Source of the DNA: Veillonella sp. 3310
GTDB lineage: Bacteria > Bacillota > Negativicutes > Veillonellales > Veillonellaceae
Direction: 5' to 3'
Assembly: GCF_003999875.1 (NCBI RefSeq)
Contig: NZ_RQVJ01000001.1
Location: forward strand, 682,001-746,000
DNA length: 64,000 nt
The position numbers and the translations under genes are program-made. This document shows positions 18,186-28,850 of this stretch, one piece after another; the stretch's first letter is position 1; every line of letters begins with the position of its first letter. The notes below the pieces were generated by a model. That model saw only the letters and a list, made by a program, of their open reading frames with translations. It searched no databases and was not told where the DNA came from.

Positions 18186-18213
18186 ATTATATCACAAACT
18201 AGTATCTAGTCAA
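18186..18213 (-). promoter_or_regulatory. Promoter of the putP leader
   Basis: Minus strand TTGACT (18208-18213), 16-base spacer, TATAAT (18186-18191). Predicted start is near 18179, immediately before the structured leader. Confidence 0.75.
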
Positions 18214-18256
18214 TTTATATTCCATGTATTTTACATACCCAAAGGAGCAATTACCT

Positions 18257-18430
18257 ATGAAAGATATCAACTTCTATGAACAACTACAACTCACATGTTC
18301 TCCACTTTCTACAACTGACTTCACACCAGATGAACTAGAAAAAATTCTCTTACAAGGGCTACAAGAAGCAGAAAATGGAAAAGTGCAATCTGCAGAGGAG
18401 TTTTTTGCTAGTTTATTAGGTGAACTGTAA
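18257..18430 (+). CDS. Small antitoxin-like protein, no toxin partner
   Basis: 57 residues, ATG at 18257 chosen for the AAAGGAG site 9 bases upstream. The C-terminal half, KILLQGLQEAENGKVQSAEE followed by FFASLLGEL, resembles the C-terminus of RelB/Phd-type antitoxins that wrap a toxin. No toxin-sized gene follows: a terminator comes 41 bases after the stop. It could equally be a small regulatory protein of unknown role. It is transcribed away from the putP leader. Confidence 0.6.
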   Translation: MKDINFYEQLQLTCSPLSTTDFTPDELEKILLQGLQEAENGKVQSAEEFFASLLGEL

Positions 18431-18471
18431 GCTAACAGTTTTAACTAGATAATTCAATAAATACTCTTCAC

Positions 18472-18496
18472 AAAAGGACCCCACAGGGTCCTTTTT
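18472..18496. terminator. Bidirectional terminator between the antitoxin-like gene and eno
   Basis: Perfect stem AAAAGGACCC/GGGTCCTTTT with a 4-base loop, between convergent genes, with a T-run on both strands. Confidence 0.9.
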
Positions 18497-18511
18497 GCAT
18501 TTTCATATCTT

Positions 18512-19810
<1,299 letters not shown>

Positions 19811-21337
19811 TTATTGTACTAACAAACTTTCACCACTCATGGCTTCAGGCTGCTCGATGCCACCTAATGCCAACATGGTTGGTGCTAAATCACATAGCCG
19901 ACCTGGTCGCAAGGTCACACCCTCTGGGGCACCCACTAAAATGAGCGGCACCGGATTCGTAGTATGCGCCGTGTGTGGAATTTCTGTGGTATGGTCCACC
20001 ATAACCTCAGAATTACCATGGTCTGCTGTAATTAATAATTGTCCATTCATATCTTGAATGGCTTTCACAATCTCTGAAAGTCCCTCATCGACGGCTAAAA
20101 TCGCTTGTTTTGCGGCCTCAAAATCACCCGTATGGCCTACCATATCTGGGTTTGCATAATTCAAGATAATCATATCATACTCACCGCTACGAATAGCGGC
20201 TACTACCTTTTTCGTTACCTCTGGGGCACTCATTTCTGGTTGCAAATCATAGGTCGCCACCTTTGGAGATGGCACTAAGATTCTATCTTCTCCAGAGAAT
20301 ACATCTTCCTTACCACCATTGAAAAAGTATGTTACATGAGCATATTTCTCTGTTTCTGCAATGCGCAGTTGACGATAGCCCCCTTTGGATAACACTTCTC
20401 CTAAGGTATCTGTGAGGAGTTCTTTATCATATACCACAGGTACTGGCAAGTCTGCTTCGTATCGAGTCATGCTCGCCACATAGGAACCTTGCAATACTCG
20501 TTTCCGTTCAAATCCAGTGAACTTCGGATCCACCACAGCACGCACCAATTGGCGAGCTCGGTCAGGACGGAAGTTAAAGAATAAGATTGCATCGCCATCT
20601 TGCATACCTTCGTACCCTTCTACCACTGATGGAATGACAAATTCATCTGTCGTTTCCTCTGCATAACTGCGTTCCACCGCTTCATGAGCGCAAGCCACTG
20701 GAATACCACTACCACAGACCATGGCATTATACGCTAATTGCACCCGCTCCCAACGTTGGTCACGGTCCATACCATAATAACGTCCACCCACGGTAGCAAT
20801 GGACCCTAAGCCCAATTCTTTACAATAGTGAGCAATGTCATCAATATAAGCCAATGCACTTTGTGGCGGTACATCACGACCATCTAAGAACGCATGGATA
20901 TATACTGTTCCTACACCGGCATCCTTAGCACCACGAAGCAAGGCCTTCAAATGATCAATGTGGGAATGAACGCCACCGTCAGATAACAAACCCACTAAAT
21001 GCAAGGCTTGCTGTTTTCCTTCTTCGTAGGCTTTCACCAAGGTGGGACGAGTGAATAAAGTCCTTTCTTCTGCTTCTTTTGTAATGCGCGTCAATTCTTG
21101 GTACACAATACGCCCTGCACCGATGTTCAAATGTCCTACTTCAGAGTTTCCCATTTGTCCATCCGGCAAACCCACCGCCATACCAGATGCTTCTAGTAAG
21201 GTATGAGGACACGTGTCCCACAGATCTAAAAATGTTCGGGGGTTCGCTTGCACCACCGCATTCGTTGGGTCTTGACCGTCCCCGATGCCGAATCCATCAA
21301 GGATGGTCAGCATCACTGGTCCTTTTAATTTTGCCAT
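19811..21337 (-). CDS. gpmI: 2,3-bisphosphoglycerate-independent phosphoglycerate mutase
   Basis: 508 residues, an alkaline-phosphatase-fold enzyme. The first metal site is in LTILDGFGIGD, the catalytic Ser lies in MGNSEVGHLNIGAGR near residue 63, and further metal ligands are in NYANPDMVGHTGDF and TADHGNSE. It interconverts 3- and 2-phosphoglycerate. It lies between tpiA (19-base gap) and eno (12-base gap). Confidence 0.97.
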   Translation of the reverse strand: MAKLKGPVMLTILDGFGIGDGQDPTNAVVQANPRTFLDLWDTCPHTLLEASGMAVGLPDGQMGNSEVGHLNIGAGRIVYQELTRITKEAEERTLFTRPTLVKAYEEGKQQALHLVGLLSDGGVHSHIDHLKALLRGAKDAGVGTVYIHAFLDGRDVPPQSALAYIDDIAHYCKELGLGSIATVGGRYYGMDRDQRWERVQLAYNAMVCGSGIPVACAHEAVERSYAEETTDEFVIPSVVEGYEGMQDGDAILFFNFRPDRARQLVRAVVDPKFTGFERKRVLQGSYVASMTRYEADLPVPVVYDKELLTDTLGEVLSKGGYRQLRIAETEKYAHVTYFFNGGKEDVFSGEDRILVPSPKVATYDLQPEMSAPEVTKKVVAAIRSGEYDMIILNYANPDMVGHTGDFEAAKQAILAVDEGLSEIVKAIQDMNGQLLITADHGNSEVMVDHTTEIPHTAHTTNPVPLILVGAPEGVTLRPGRLCDLAPTMLALGGIEQPEAMSGESLLVQ

Positions 21338-21356
21338 ACTCTACCTCAAACCTATC

Positions 21357-22106
21357 TTAACAGGCCTCAATAATACCTGTAAAAGATTCTGCTTCCAAGG
21401 AAGCACCGCCCACTAACGCCCCATCTACATGGGTTTGGGCTAAAATATCTTTCGCATTCTCTGGTTTTACACTACCACCATAGAGAATACGTACTTGTTC
21501 TGCAATCTCAGGAGTATACATTGTGGCGATTTTCTCTCTAATACTTTGACATACTTCACCAGCTTGTTCCGCTGTAGCAGTACGCCCTGTACCAATGGCC
21601 CAAATCGGTTCATAGGCAATCACCACTTCCGTCATTTCTTCTGCAGGTACTCCATGCAATCCCATTTCTAACTGAGAATGAATGAACGCTACCGTTTCTC
21701 CACTTTCACGTTGGTTTAAGCTTTCACCTACGCAAAGAATAGGGCTCATACCATGTTGTAAGACAATGCGCACACGTTTATTCACACAACGATCCGCTTC
21801 TTTGAAGATAGAACGACGTTCAGAATGGCCCACAATCACGTAAGACACGCCTAAATCTGTCAACATCGAAGGAGATACTTCCCCTGTATAGGCACCAGAT
21901 TCTTCGTGAAACACATTTTGAGCACCCACACGAACCTTCGTATCTTCCACTAAATCAGCTACGGTGCTGATGGCGGTAAACGGAGGACACACCACCACTT
22001 CACAGCTAGTATTCGCTACTAGTGTTTTCAATTGTTCTACGAATACCGTTGCTTCCGTATTCGTCATATGCATTTTCCAGTTTCCTGCAATGATCGGTTG
22101 TCGCAT
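21357..22106 (-). CDS. tpiA: Triosephosphate isomerase
   Basis: 249 residues. GNWKMH at the N-terminus supplies the catalytic Asn/Lys, VIVGHSERR carries the electrophilic His, and AYEPIWAIGTG carries the catalytic Glu. ILYGGSVKPEN forms the phosphate loop. It interconverts dihydroxyacetone phosphate and glyceraldehyde-3-phosphate. It is 9 bases after pgk. Confidence 0.98.
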   Translation of the reverse strand: MRQPIIAGNWKMHMTNTEATVFVEQLKTLVANTSCEVVVCPPFTAISTVADLVEDTKVRVGAQNVFHEESGAYTGEVSPSMLTDLGVSYVIVGHSERRSIFKEADRCVNKRVRIVLQHGMSPILCVGESLNQRESGETVAFIHSQLEMGLHGVPAEEMTEVVIAYEPIWAIGTGRTATAEQAGEVCQSIREKIATMYTPEIAEQVRILYGGSVKPENAKDILAQTHVDGALVGGASLEAESFTGIIEAC

Positions 22107-22115
22107 GATAACCTC

Positions 22116-23294
22116 CTACGCCTCTTGTAAGGCTGCAATACCTGGTAACACTTTGCCTTCTAAGTATTCTAAAGATGCACCGCCACCAGTGGAAATATGA
22201 GAAATTTTATGGCTTAATCCACTTTTTTCAATAGCTGCTACAGAATCGCCACCGCCTACAATGGTAGTAGCATTCGCCTCTGCCACCGCTTTTGCTACCG
22301 CATTCGTACCACCTGCGAAAGCTTCCATTTCGAATACGCCCATAGGACCATTCCAAACAATCATTTTCATCGGTGCCAAAGCCTCTGCGAATACCTCCCG
22401 GCTCTTCGGTCCAATATCTAATGCCATCCAGCCCTCTTCAATAGCCGTCGCATCCACCACCTTGTGATTAGCTGTTTCACTGAAAGCATCAGCTACCACG
22501 AAATCTATTGGTAACAATAAATTAGTGTTTGTCTCTTTCGCACGAGCAATTAATTCACGAGCTAAGTCAAATTTGTCAGCTTCTACCAAGGAAGTACCTA
22601 CATTATGGCCTTGGGCTGCTACGAAGGTATTCGCCATACCGCCACCAATAATTAGCACTTCTACTTTTGGTAGCAAATTAGAGATAACTTCAATTTTGTC
22701 ACTTACCTTTGCACCACCAATGATGGCTGCAAATGGGTGTTCTGGATGCTCTACCGCACCACCTACATAGCGAATTTCTTTTTCTAATAAGAAACCCGCT
22801 CCCATTGGCAAGTATTTCGTAATCCCTTCCACTGAGGCATGAGCACGGTGAGATACACCAAAGGCATCATTAACGCCCACTTCCGCTAAATCCGCTAAGG
22901 CTTTGGCAAAGGTAGGATCATTTTTTTCTTCTTCTTTGTAGAAACGAAGATTTTCCAATACTACCACATCACCAGACTTCATTTCACTGACTGCTTGTGC
23001 AGGGATGTCGCCAATGCAATCTTCTACAAAACGAACTGGTTGTTCTAAGAGTTCACTCAATCGTTTGGCACAAGGCGCTAAGGTAAACTCAGGTTTACGC
23101 TCTCCTTTAGGGCGGCCTAAATGAGATGCGATAACAACTTTTGCCCCTTCCCCAATTAAATGACGCAAGGTAGGTAAAGTCGCACGAATCCGTGTATCAT
23201 CAGTGATAACGCCATCTTTTAAGGGCACATTAAAATCAACTCGAACAAATACAGTTTTATTTGCTACATTCATATTTGCTAGTGAAAGTTTCAT
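22116..23294 (-). CDS. pgk: Phosphoglycerate kinase
   Basis: 392 residues from the ATG at 23294, which has AGGAGA 8 bases upstream; an upstream in-frame start at 23312 lacks a site. Landmarks: [29 protein letters not shown], and [13 protein letters not shown] near the C-terminus for nucleotide binding. It makes ATP from 1,3-bisphosphoglycerate or runs in reverse for gluconeogenesis. A terminator-like hairpin separates it from gap. Confidence 0.97.
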   Translation of the reverse strand: MKLSLANMNVANKTVFVRVDFNVPLKDGVITDDTRIRATLPTLRHLIGEGAKVVIASHLGRPKGERKPEFTLAPCAKRLSELLEQPVRFVEDCIGDIPAQAVSEMKSGDVVVLENLRFYKEEEKNDPTFAKALADLAEVGVNDAFGVSHRAHASVEGITKYLPMGAGFLLEKEIRYVGGAVEHPEHPFAAIIGGAKVSDKIEVISNLLPKVEVLIIGGGMANTFVAAQGHNVGTSLVEADKFDLARELIARAKETNTNLLLPIDFVVADAFSETANHKVVDATAIEEGWMALDIGPKSREVFAEALAPMKMIVWNGPMGVFEMEAFAGGTNAVAKAVAEANATTIVGGGDSVAAIEKSGLSHKISHISTGGGASLEYLEGKVLPGIAALQEA

Positions 23295-23324
23295 ACTGTC
23301 TCCTATATACACAATACATATGCC

Positions 23325-23350
23325 AAAAAGGGACTACTCTCGTAGTCCCT
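23325..23350 (-). terminator. Terminator-like hairpin between gap and pgk
   Basis: Perfect stem AGGGACTAC/GTAGTCCCT with a 4-base loop, then five T on the minus strand. It would set gap levels above the rest of the operon, by partial termination or by protecting a gap mRNA end. Confidence 0.75.
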
Positions 23351-23356
23351 CGCAGA

Positions 23357-24364
23357 TTATAAGCCTCGTTTGCTCATGTACACAGCTAGGTCAACAATAC
23401 GAGAGGAATAGCCCCACTCATTGTCATACCAAGCTACTACTTTTGCCATATTGCCTTCCATCACCATTGTCAAGTCAGCATCTACGATAGAACTACGAGC
23501 ATCACCATTGAAGTCTTTGGATACTAATGGCAAATCAGATACGCCAAGAATACCTTTTAACTCACCTTCAGCTGCTTTGCGGAATGCCGCATTGATGCTT
23601 TCTTTAGTTGCTTCTTTTTCAAGTTCTACTACTAAGTCTGTAACAGACACATTTGGAGTAGGTACACGAAGTGCAAAGCCGTTCAATTTACCTTTTAATT
23701 CAGGCAATACTAACGCCACTGCTTTTGCTGCACCTGTGGTAGTAGGAATAATGGACATCGCTGCTGCACGAGCACGACGTAAGTCTTTATGTGGTGCATC
23801 CAATACACGTTGGTCATTAGTGTAAGAATGTACTGTTGTCATCATACCACGTTTAATACCAAATTCTTGATGCAATACTTTTGCAAATGGAGCTAAGCAG
23901 TTTGTAGTGCAGCTTGCATTAGATACTACATGATGCGTAGCTGGATCATATTCACTTTCATTTACACCCATAACGATTGTTTTATCTTCATCTTTACCCG
24001 GTGCAGAAATGATTACTTTTTTAACAGTGCCACCTAGATGAGCTGCTGCTTTTTCACGAGAACGGAACACACCCGTACATTCGATAACCACTTCTACCCC
24101 TTCGGAGGACCAGTCTAAGTTTGCTGGATCACGGTCACAGAATACACGTGTTTTTTTACCGTCTACCACTAAATATTCACCTTCTACAGACACGTCACAG
24201 CTTAAGTTGCCATGAATTGAGTCATGTTTAAACAGTAAAGCGGAACCTTCAATATCACCAGTATCATTAATGGCTACTACTTCCACCTCTGGATGGTTAA
24301 GAGCCGCGCGCATGACGCATTTACCAATACGACCAAAGCCATTAATACCAATCTTCACTGCCAT
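23357..24364 (-). CDS. gap: Glyceraldehyde-3-phosphate dehydrogenase, type I
   Basis: 335 residues from the ATG at 24364, chosen because AGGAGG is 8 bases upstream; a TTG at 24370 would be too close to it. Rossmann motif GINGFGRIG, then VVAINDTGD whose Asp favours NAD, the catalytic Cys in SNASCTTNCLAP, and WYDNEWGYS near the C-terminus. It is the first gene of the triose-phosphate operon. A CggR-type repressor gene, common upstream in other Firmicutes, is absent. Confidence 0.97.
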   Translation of the reverse strand: MAVKIGINGFGRIGKCVMRAALNHPEVEVVAINDTGDIEGSALLFKHDSIHGNLSCDVSVEGEYLVVDGKKTRVFCDRDPANLDWSSEGVEVVIECTGVFRSREKAAAHLGGTVKKVIISAPGKDEDKTIVMGVNESEYDPATHHVVSNASCTTNCLAPFAKVLHQEFGIKRGMMTTVHSYTNDQRVLDAPHKDLRRARAAAMSIIPTTTGAAKAVALVLPELKGKLNGFALRVPTPNVSVTDLVVELEKEATKESINAAFRKAAEGELKGILGVSDLPLVSKDFNGDARSSIVDADLTMVMEGNMAKVVAWYDNEWGYSSRIVDLAVYMSKRGL

Positions 24365-24573
24365 AATCAATTCCTCCTAAAAAATCTTGTATTATATTAG
24401 TTGTTATACCTCTATTTTACAAGACTATTGGGGTTGGTGCAAGTTTTTTGTACCGTGGAATACAAGGGCTTACTTTCATACACTTCATAGTTAGACTAAG
24501 AAGATGTATACCACAATACTATCCCTATTTTTTCGCCATACACCATAGATTAAACTTATAAATTTTATAATAT
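24365..24573. other. Intergenic region upstream of gap
   Basis: AT-rich sequence expected to hold the gap promoter; I could not assign hexamers with confidence. Together with the terminator and spacer up to 24713 this is a gene-free stretch of about 350 bases. Confidence 0.4.
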
Positions 24574-24617
24574 GAAAAAGAGAGGAAACCTGACCCTCCA
24601 TGGTCAACTTTCCTCTC
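24574..24617 (-). terminator. Terminator of the unknown gene at 24714
   Basis: Stem GAGAGGAAA/TTTCCTCTC with an inner TGACC/GGTCA, followed by a T-run on the minus strand. It starts 97 bases after the stop codon. Confidence 0.75.
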
Positions 24618-24713
24618 TTCCAGGTAGAGCAATTTTATGACAACCCTTTGTATTTACATATTTACATCAATACATCAGTCTATGTATTGCTGTATGTCAC
24701 CCGTTCTTGCACA

Positions 24714-25187
24714 CTAATGAAGTAATCTTTTTCGCGAACCATACATGCGCTGTTTCAGACTCCAATAATGATAAGTCCGTTGTAACTCTCCCAACTGTTC
24801 AGTTAATGCGCCCCCTTGCAACAATGCCCGTACCAACTCAGCAGACTTTATAAATAATTCGTCAATCTTAGCTGCTTTTACATAGTTAATGCATCCTTCA
24901 TTACTAATGATGACATCTACCAATCTTACATACTCTTCTACAATTCCATCATTAAACTTAGCACATTCTAGTTGATTTTGATCAATGGCCAAATTCATAC
25001 AAGTACAAAGCATACACATATATTCCACGGCCCCTTCTAGCTTCTTTGGTGTTAATACCGTATGCAATTGTTCCTTGGCTACTGTCAAAGACGTACTAAA
25101 AAGGATTTTATAAAAACCCGTTTTATCCAATGTATATTCGTATCCATCCATAGCTTTTTCCCTCATTCGATTTCCTATTAATTTCAT
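24714..25187 (-). CDS. Uncharacterised protein
   Basis: At most 157 residues. I do not recognise the family. The protein is soluble-looking and mostly helical by composition, with a short cysteine cluster YMCMLCTCMNLA around residues 55-66 and a basic C-terminus (RMYGSRKRLLH). The start is uncertain: the ATG at 25151, with AGGG 7 bases upstream, is a better-supported alternative giving 145 residues. It stands alone between gap and tRNA-Leu and has its own terminator. Confidence 0.6.
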   Translation of the reverse strand: MKLIGNRMREKAMDGYEYTLDKTGFYKILFSTSLTVAKEQLHTVLTPKKLEGAVEYMCMLCTCMNLAIDQNQLECAKFNDGIVEEYVRLVDVIISNEGCINYVKAAKIDELFIKSAELVRALLQGGALTEQLGELQRTYHYWSLKQRMYGSRKRLLH

Positions 25188-25522
25188 ACGTTCTTATACA
25201 TAGTCTTTTGCGCTCGCCCGACATAGGGTCCCTCCTTTCTTATAGTGTATATGCATCATTTTTAACTAGGACCTCCTAGCCTTCTCTATTTTTATATAAC
25301 TTTTTGCAAATTATTATCATCTTAATTTGTGACTATCATATATAAATTTCTACAAAACGTCAATTATTTTTCATCATGAAAGCTATATAAAATAATCATA
25401 ATAAATCTTATTTCAAACTATCCTGATGATGTTTCTCCCTAGATTATGCTTTCTATATTCCTATAGACCCTATTACTAACAATACCCCTTTTGCAAGATT
25501 AATTACCATATTTCAGCACAAA
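25188..25522. other. Intergenic region upstream of the unknown gene
   Basis: About 335 bases, very AT-rich, between the unknown gene and the tRNA-Leu terminator. No gene, repeat or clear promoter was found. Confidence 0.4.
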
Positions 25523-25556
25523 ATAAAAAGCAGATACTGTTTACACAGTACCTGCT
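25523..25556 (-). terminator. Terminator of tRNA-Leu
   Basis: Stem AGCAGGTACTGT/ACAGTATCTGCT (one mismatch) with a short loop, then TTTTTATTTT on the minus strand, 7 bases after the tRNA CCA end. Confidence 0.85.
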
Positions 25557-25562
25557 AATCGT

Positions 25563-25646
25563 TGGTGCCGGAGGTGGGACTTGAACCCACACGGTGTTAC
25601 CCGCTTGATTTTGAGTCAAGTGCGTCTGCCATTCCGCCACTCCGGC
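25563..25646 (-). tRNA. tRNA-Leu, anticodon CAA
   Basis: Minus-strand cloverleaf: acceptor GCCGGAG/CTCCGGC, D-arm, anticodon stem CTTGA/TCAAG with loop CTCAAAA (anticodon CAA, reading UUG), a long variable arm as in leucine tRNAs, T-arm GGGTTCAAGTCCC, and an encoded CCA end. A terminator follows, so it is probably its own transcription unit. Confidence 0.97.
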
Positions 25647-25762
25647 TCGTCAACGATATTAGTATACACAGAGACAAAAAAAATGTCAATCTTTTTCTAC
25701 CTTTTATAGTATACCTAAAACGCAAAGTAGAATTATTAATTTAACATCAATCTGTACTCTTA

Positions 25763-27142
25763 CTACTGTTTCCGTTGACTATATACTTCACAGGAATCTA
25801 TAAAAGCTTTCGCCGCAGCTTCACTACCTGAAAAATTAATATGCAAATAAGAGGCTAACACATTCTTATGTGCATATCCACCTTGATAGGCTTTAGGTTT
25901 ACGTCCACCTACTAATTCAAAGGCCCACGGAAATGGACTTTGAGTCGGCGTCATTGTGGAAAAATGAAACTCATGTCCACGCAAAGTATCTTTTACAGAT
26001 CCTAAAATGCTTGGCTCCAGCATAGTGGCACTTACATAACCTACACGTTGTAAGCTTTGTTGCATTTCACAGGTAGCTGGTACAATCCCTACCATCGGGT
26101 AGGTATTCCCTTCAAAATCTGTCACTGCTTCTGTCATATACATGAGACCGCCGCATTCCGCATAGATTGGCATTCCTTTCTCACTGGCCTTACGTATACT
26201 ATCTTTCATAGATGTATTGTATCCTAATTGAGACAAAAACATCTCTGGAAAACCACCGCCAAAAAAGATTCCATCTACATCTGGTAAAACTTGATCTTTT
26301 AAAGGACTAAAATAATGCAGCTCAGCACCTTCTGCTTCTAGTGCTGCTAAACTAGCTGGATAATAAAAAGAAAAAGCTTCATCCATGGCGATGCCGATAC
26401 GCGCTCGTTTATTAATCATCGCTACCGTTTCTACTTCCTCAACTGCTAAATCAGGAGCACTTTGAGCCAACTCTACTAAGGCTTCCAAATTCACCATGAC
26501 TTTCACAGCTTCTCGAATGGTAGCAATAGCATCCGTAGGATCAATTTCTGTCACTGGTGTCAATCCTAAGTGACGTTCTGGTGATTGCATTCGTTCGTCA
26601 CGACGAATGGCACCTAGTACGGGAACACTTAGTTTCTTCATCGCCGATCGTATCATATGTTCATGATTATCCGACCCTAATCGATTCAAAATAACCCCAC
26701 CAAATTGTACCTCTGGATCATAATCTCGAAAGCCTTTAGCAATGGCTGCCGCACTTTCTCCCATCGCCTTACAATCGATTACTAACACCACTGGTGCATT
26801 TAAATCTTTGGCTACTTGCGCCGTGGAACTAACACCTTCACGTCCCCCATCATAAAGCCCCATTACTCCTTCTATAATGGAAATATCTGCCGTTTCTGCT
26901 TGTCCCGCAAAAAAAGGTATTAATTTATGTGGTGGCACAAGCCATGTATCTAAGTTGTAACATTCTCGTTGGCTAGCAATTTTATGAAAGCCCGGATCAA
27001 TATAATCCGGGCCTACTTTAAATGCCTGTACTGCTTTGCCTTGCTCTGTCAAAGCCGCCAAAAGCCCTGCTACAATGGTTGTTTTACCGACACCTGAGTT
27101 GGTGCCTGCTATGACAATTCTTGGTCGTTGTACAGTGTTCAT
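25763..27142 (-). CDS. cbiA: Cobyrinate a,c-diamide synthase
   Basis: 459 residues. An N-terminal P-loop amidotransferase-associated domain carries GTNSGVGKTT near residue 13; the C-terminal class I glutamine amidotransferase domain has its Cys in AECGGLMYM near residue 335 and ends in GYAHKNVLASYLHINF. It amidates the a and c side chains of cobyrinate in cobalamin synthesis. It follows cobI with a 10-base gap. Confidence 0.95.
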   Translation of the reverse strand: MNTVQRPRIVIAGTNSGVGKTTIVAGLLAALTEQGKAVQAFKVGPDYIDPGFHKIASQRECYNLDTWLVPPHKLIPFFAGQAETADISIIEGVMGLYDGGREGVSSTAQVAKDLNAPVVLVIDCKAMGESAAAIAKGFRDYDPEVQFGGVILNRLGSDNHEHMIRSAMKKLSVPVLGAIRRDERMQSPERHLGLTPVTEIDPTDAIATIREAVKVMVNLEALVELAQSAPDLAVEEVETVAMINKRARIGIAMDEAFSFYYPASLAALEAEGAELHYFSPLKDQVLPDVDGIFFGGGFPEMFLSQLGYNTSMKDSIRKASEKGMPIYAECGGLMYMTEAVTDFEGNTYPMVGIVPATCEMQQSLQRVGYVSATMLEPSILGSVKDTLRGHEFHFSTMTPTQSPFPWAFELVGGRKPKAYQGGYAHKNVLASYLHINFSGSEAAAKAFIDSCEVYSQRKQ

Positions 27143-27152
27143 AACATACCTC

Positions 27153-27860
27153 TTAGCGATCTTTACGTTTCGCCAAAATTGTAGATAAATAATTTAGTTT
27201 TGTATCAGATGGCAAAGCATCTACATTGCGATAGACTTCTTCCTCTGGCAGTCCAACACGAGAAATCATTACCGCTTCATCTGCCATATCATGTTTGCGT
27301 AGTGTTTCTTGCACTTCCGCAAAGTTTCTATACACTTTCATAATAACCGCATCATCAGCTACGGCAAGTACAGCATCAATTTTTTCTTTTGGTGCTGTGG
27401 CTGGAATAATCGCTAACACTTCTTCTTTTTCTACAATTGGGTACCCCAAGTGGGATCCAATAGCACAGAATGCCGTAACGCCAGGAATTGTTTCAATCTC
27501 AAATCCAGCAGATTCCACCAAGCGATACACATACATATATGTACTGTAAAACATAGGATCTCCCAATGTTAAGAATACAACTTTTTTACCTTCTTCGAGT
27601 AACCCAGTAATGATTTTACGCGCTTCTTCCCAGCCTTTAGATTGTTCATTATCATCCAATACCATTGGGAATACAACAGGTACAATTTCTGTATGTGCTT
27701 GAATATATGGTTCTGCAATGTGCAATGCTACAGAACCATCTTTCTTTTCTGTTTTCGGTGTAATGATGACATCTGCTTCTCCCACAATACGAGCAGCTTT
27801 TACAGTCATCAACTCAGAATCCCCAGGACCTACACCAATACCATATAATTTACCTTTCAT
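27153..27860 (-). CDS. cobI: Precorrin-2/cobalt-factor II C20-methyltransferase
   Basis: 235 residues from the ATG at 27860, which has AGAGG upstream; an earlier in-frame ATG at 27887 has none. The GIGVGPGDSELMTVKAARI start and VFLTLGDPMFYST near residue 95 are SAM-binding signatures of tetrapyrrole methylases, and the long N-terminal form fits the C20 enzyme (CbiL/CobI). Given the cobaltochelatase upstream, cobalt-factor II is the likely substrate. Forms a unit with cbiA. Confidence 0.92.
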   Translation of the reverse strand: MKGKLYGIGVGPGDSELMTVKAARIVGEADVIITPKTEKKDGSVALHIAEPYIQAHTEIVPVVFPMVLDDNEQSKGWEEARKIITGLLEEGKKVVFLTLGDPMFYSTYMYVYRLVESAGFEIETIPGVTAFCAIGSHLGYPIVEKEEVLAIIPATAPKEKIDAVLAVADDAVIMKVYRNFAEVQETLRKHDMADEAVMISRVGLPEEEVYRNVDALPSDTKLNYLSTILAKRKDR

Positions 27861-28025
27861 TAGGACACCTCTTTTATCTATCAACATGGAACTTAGTAAG
27901 ATTTACTATTTTTAATCTACTATAACTTGTTTAGTATATCATGATTACCCATGAATGTACACGAAATACTCTTCTATACACTACTGGAAAATCCCTTAAC
28001 CATCAAATTATCATGAATCATAACA

Positions 28026-28850
28026 TTATAATCGTTTTTGATATAACCCTTGCATAGCATCTGCCAAATGATCCATATAAATATCTTGAATTTCTTTGTA
28101 TTCTCCAAGACCCTTTTCATAGGATACTACTTCATAGCCTGCTGTTGTTAATTCAGAAAGCAAACTGTCTTCTTCCTCTCCGAACAAATCATTCAATGCA
28201 TGGTCACCACAGACTAATAATAATGGGTGTACGTGCACTTTCCTGTGTCCACGGCTTTCTTGAATCCATCGTTCTAACACATTTTCTGGAGTAGGAAAGT
28301 TTTCCAATGCACCTATAAAAGTATTTCCAAAGCCTTCATATTGCAATTTTAATTGTAGTACTGCGTAAGATGCATTTCCTACATTAAATCCCCCATGGCC
28401 TACTAAAAGTAAATCTTCTGTTGTAGGAACCTGTAAGGCTTTAATAAATCGATCAATCAAGATTTGATAATCATCTGGTACTTCCTCTTCTTGTCCCATG
28501 AAATACAAAAGAGGTCTACCAAATACGATTTCTTGTACAGAACCCTGTCCATTGAAAGCCATAATATTTTTGCGAAGCTTATCAAACTCTGCACCACCTA
28601 CTAGATGTGTAGGCTGTACAATGACACGTTCATATCCTTCCGCCACAATCGACTCCATGGCCTCAATTTCATTTTGGAATACAATATTTCTATCTTTCAA
28701 ACGTTTAATGACAATACGTGATGTGAAAGCCACTCGAACTTCATGTTCCGGGTTAGCCTTACGAATGGCCTCTACTACTGGAAAGATTTGTTTTTCTCTA
28801 GCACTATCTACAGTAGAGCCAAAGGATGTGACTAATATAATCTCTTTCAT
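28026..28850 (-). CDS. cbiK: Sirohydrochlorin cobaltochelatase CbiK
   Basis: 274 residues from the ATG at 28850 (GAGGT 8 bases upstream). The opening EIILVTSFGSTVDSAREKQI is CbiK-typical; metal-coordinating His residues are expected in LVGHGGFNVG and in CGDHALND. It inserts cobalt at the first committed step of the anaerobic B12 pathway. No signal peptide is present, so it is the cytoplasmic form. A gap of about 165 bases separates it from cobI. No cobalamin riboswitch was recognised upstream. Confidence 0.92.
   Translation of the reverse strand: MKEIILVTSFGSTVDSAREKQIFPVVEAIRKANPEHEVRVAFTSRIVIKRLKDRNIVFQNEIEAMESIVAEGYERVIVQPTHLVGGAEFDKLRKNIMAFNGQGSVQEIVFGRPLLYFMGQEEEVPDDYQILIDRFIKALQVPTTEDLLLVGHGGFNVGNASYAVLQLKLQYEGFGNTFIGALENFPTPENVLERWIQESRGHRKVHVHPLLLVCGDHALNDLFGEEEDSLLSELTTAGYEVVSYEKGLGEYKEIQDIYMDHLADAMQGLYQKRL

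Noticed and set aside
25562-25744. 60-codon plus-strand reading frame over the tRNA-Leu gene
   Set aside because: It is antisense to a clear tRNA; such tRNA-antisense frames are a frequent false call.
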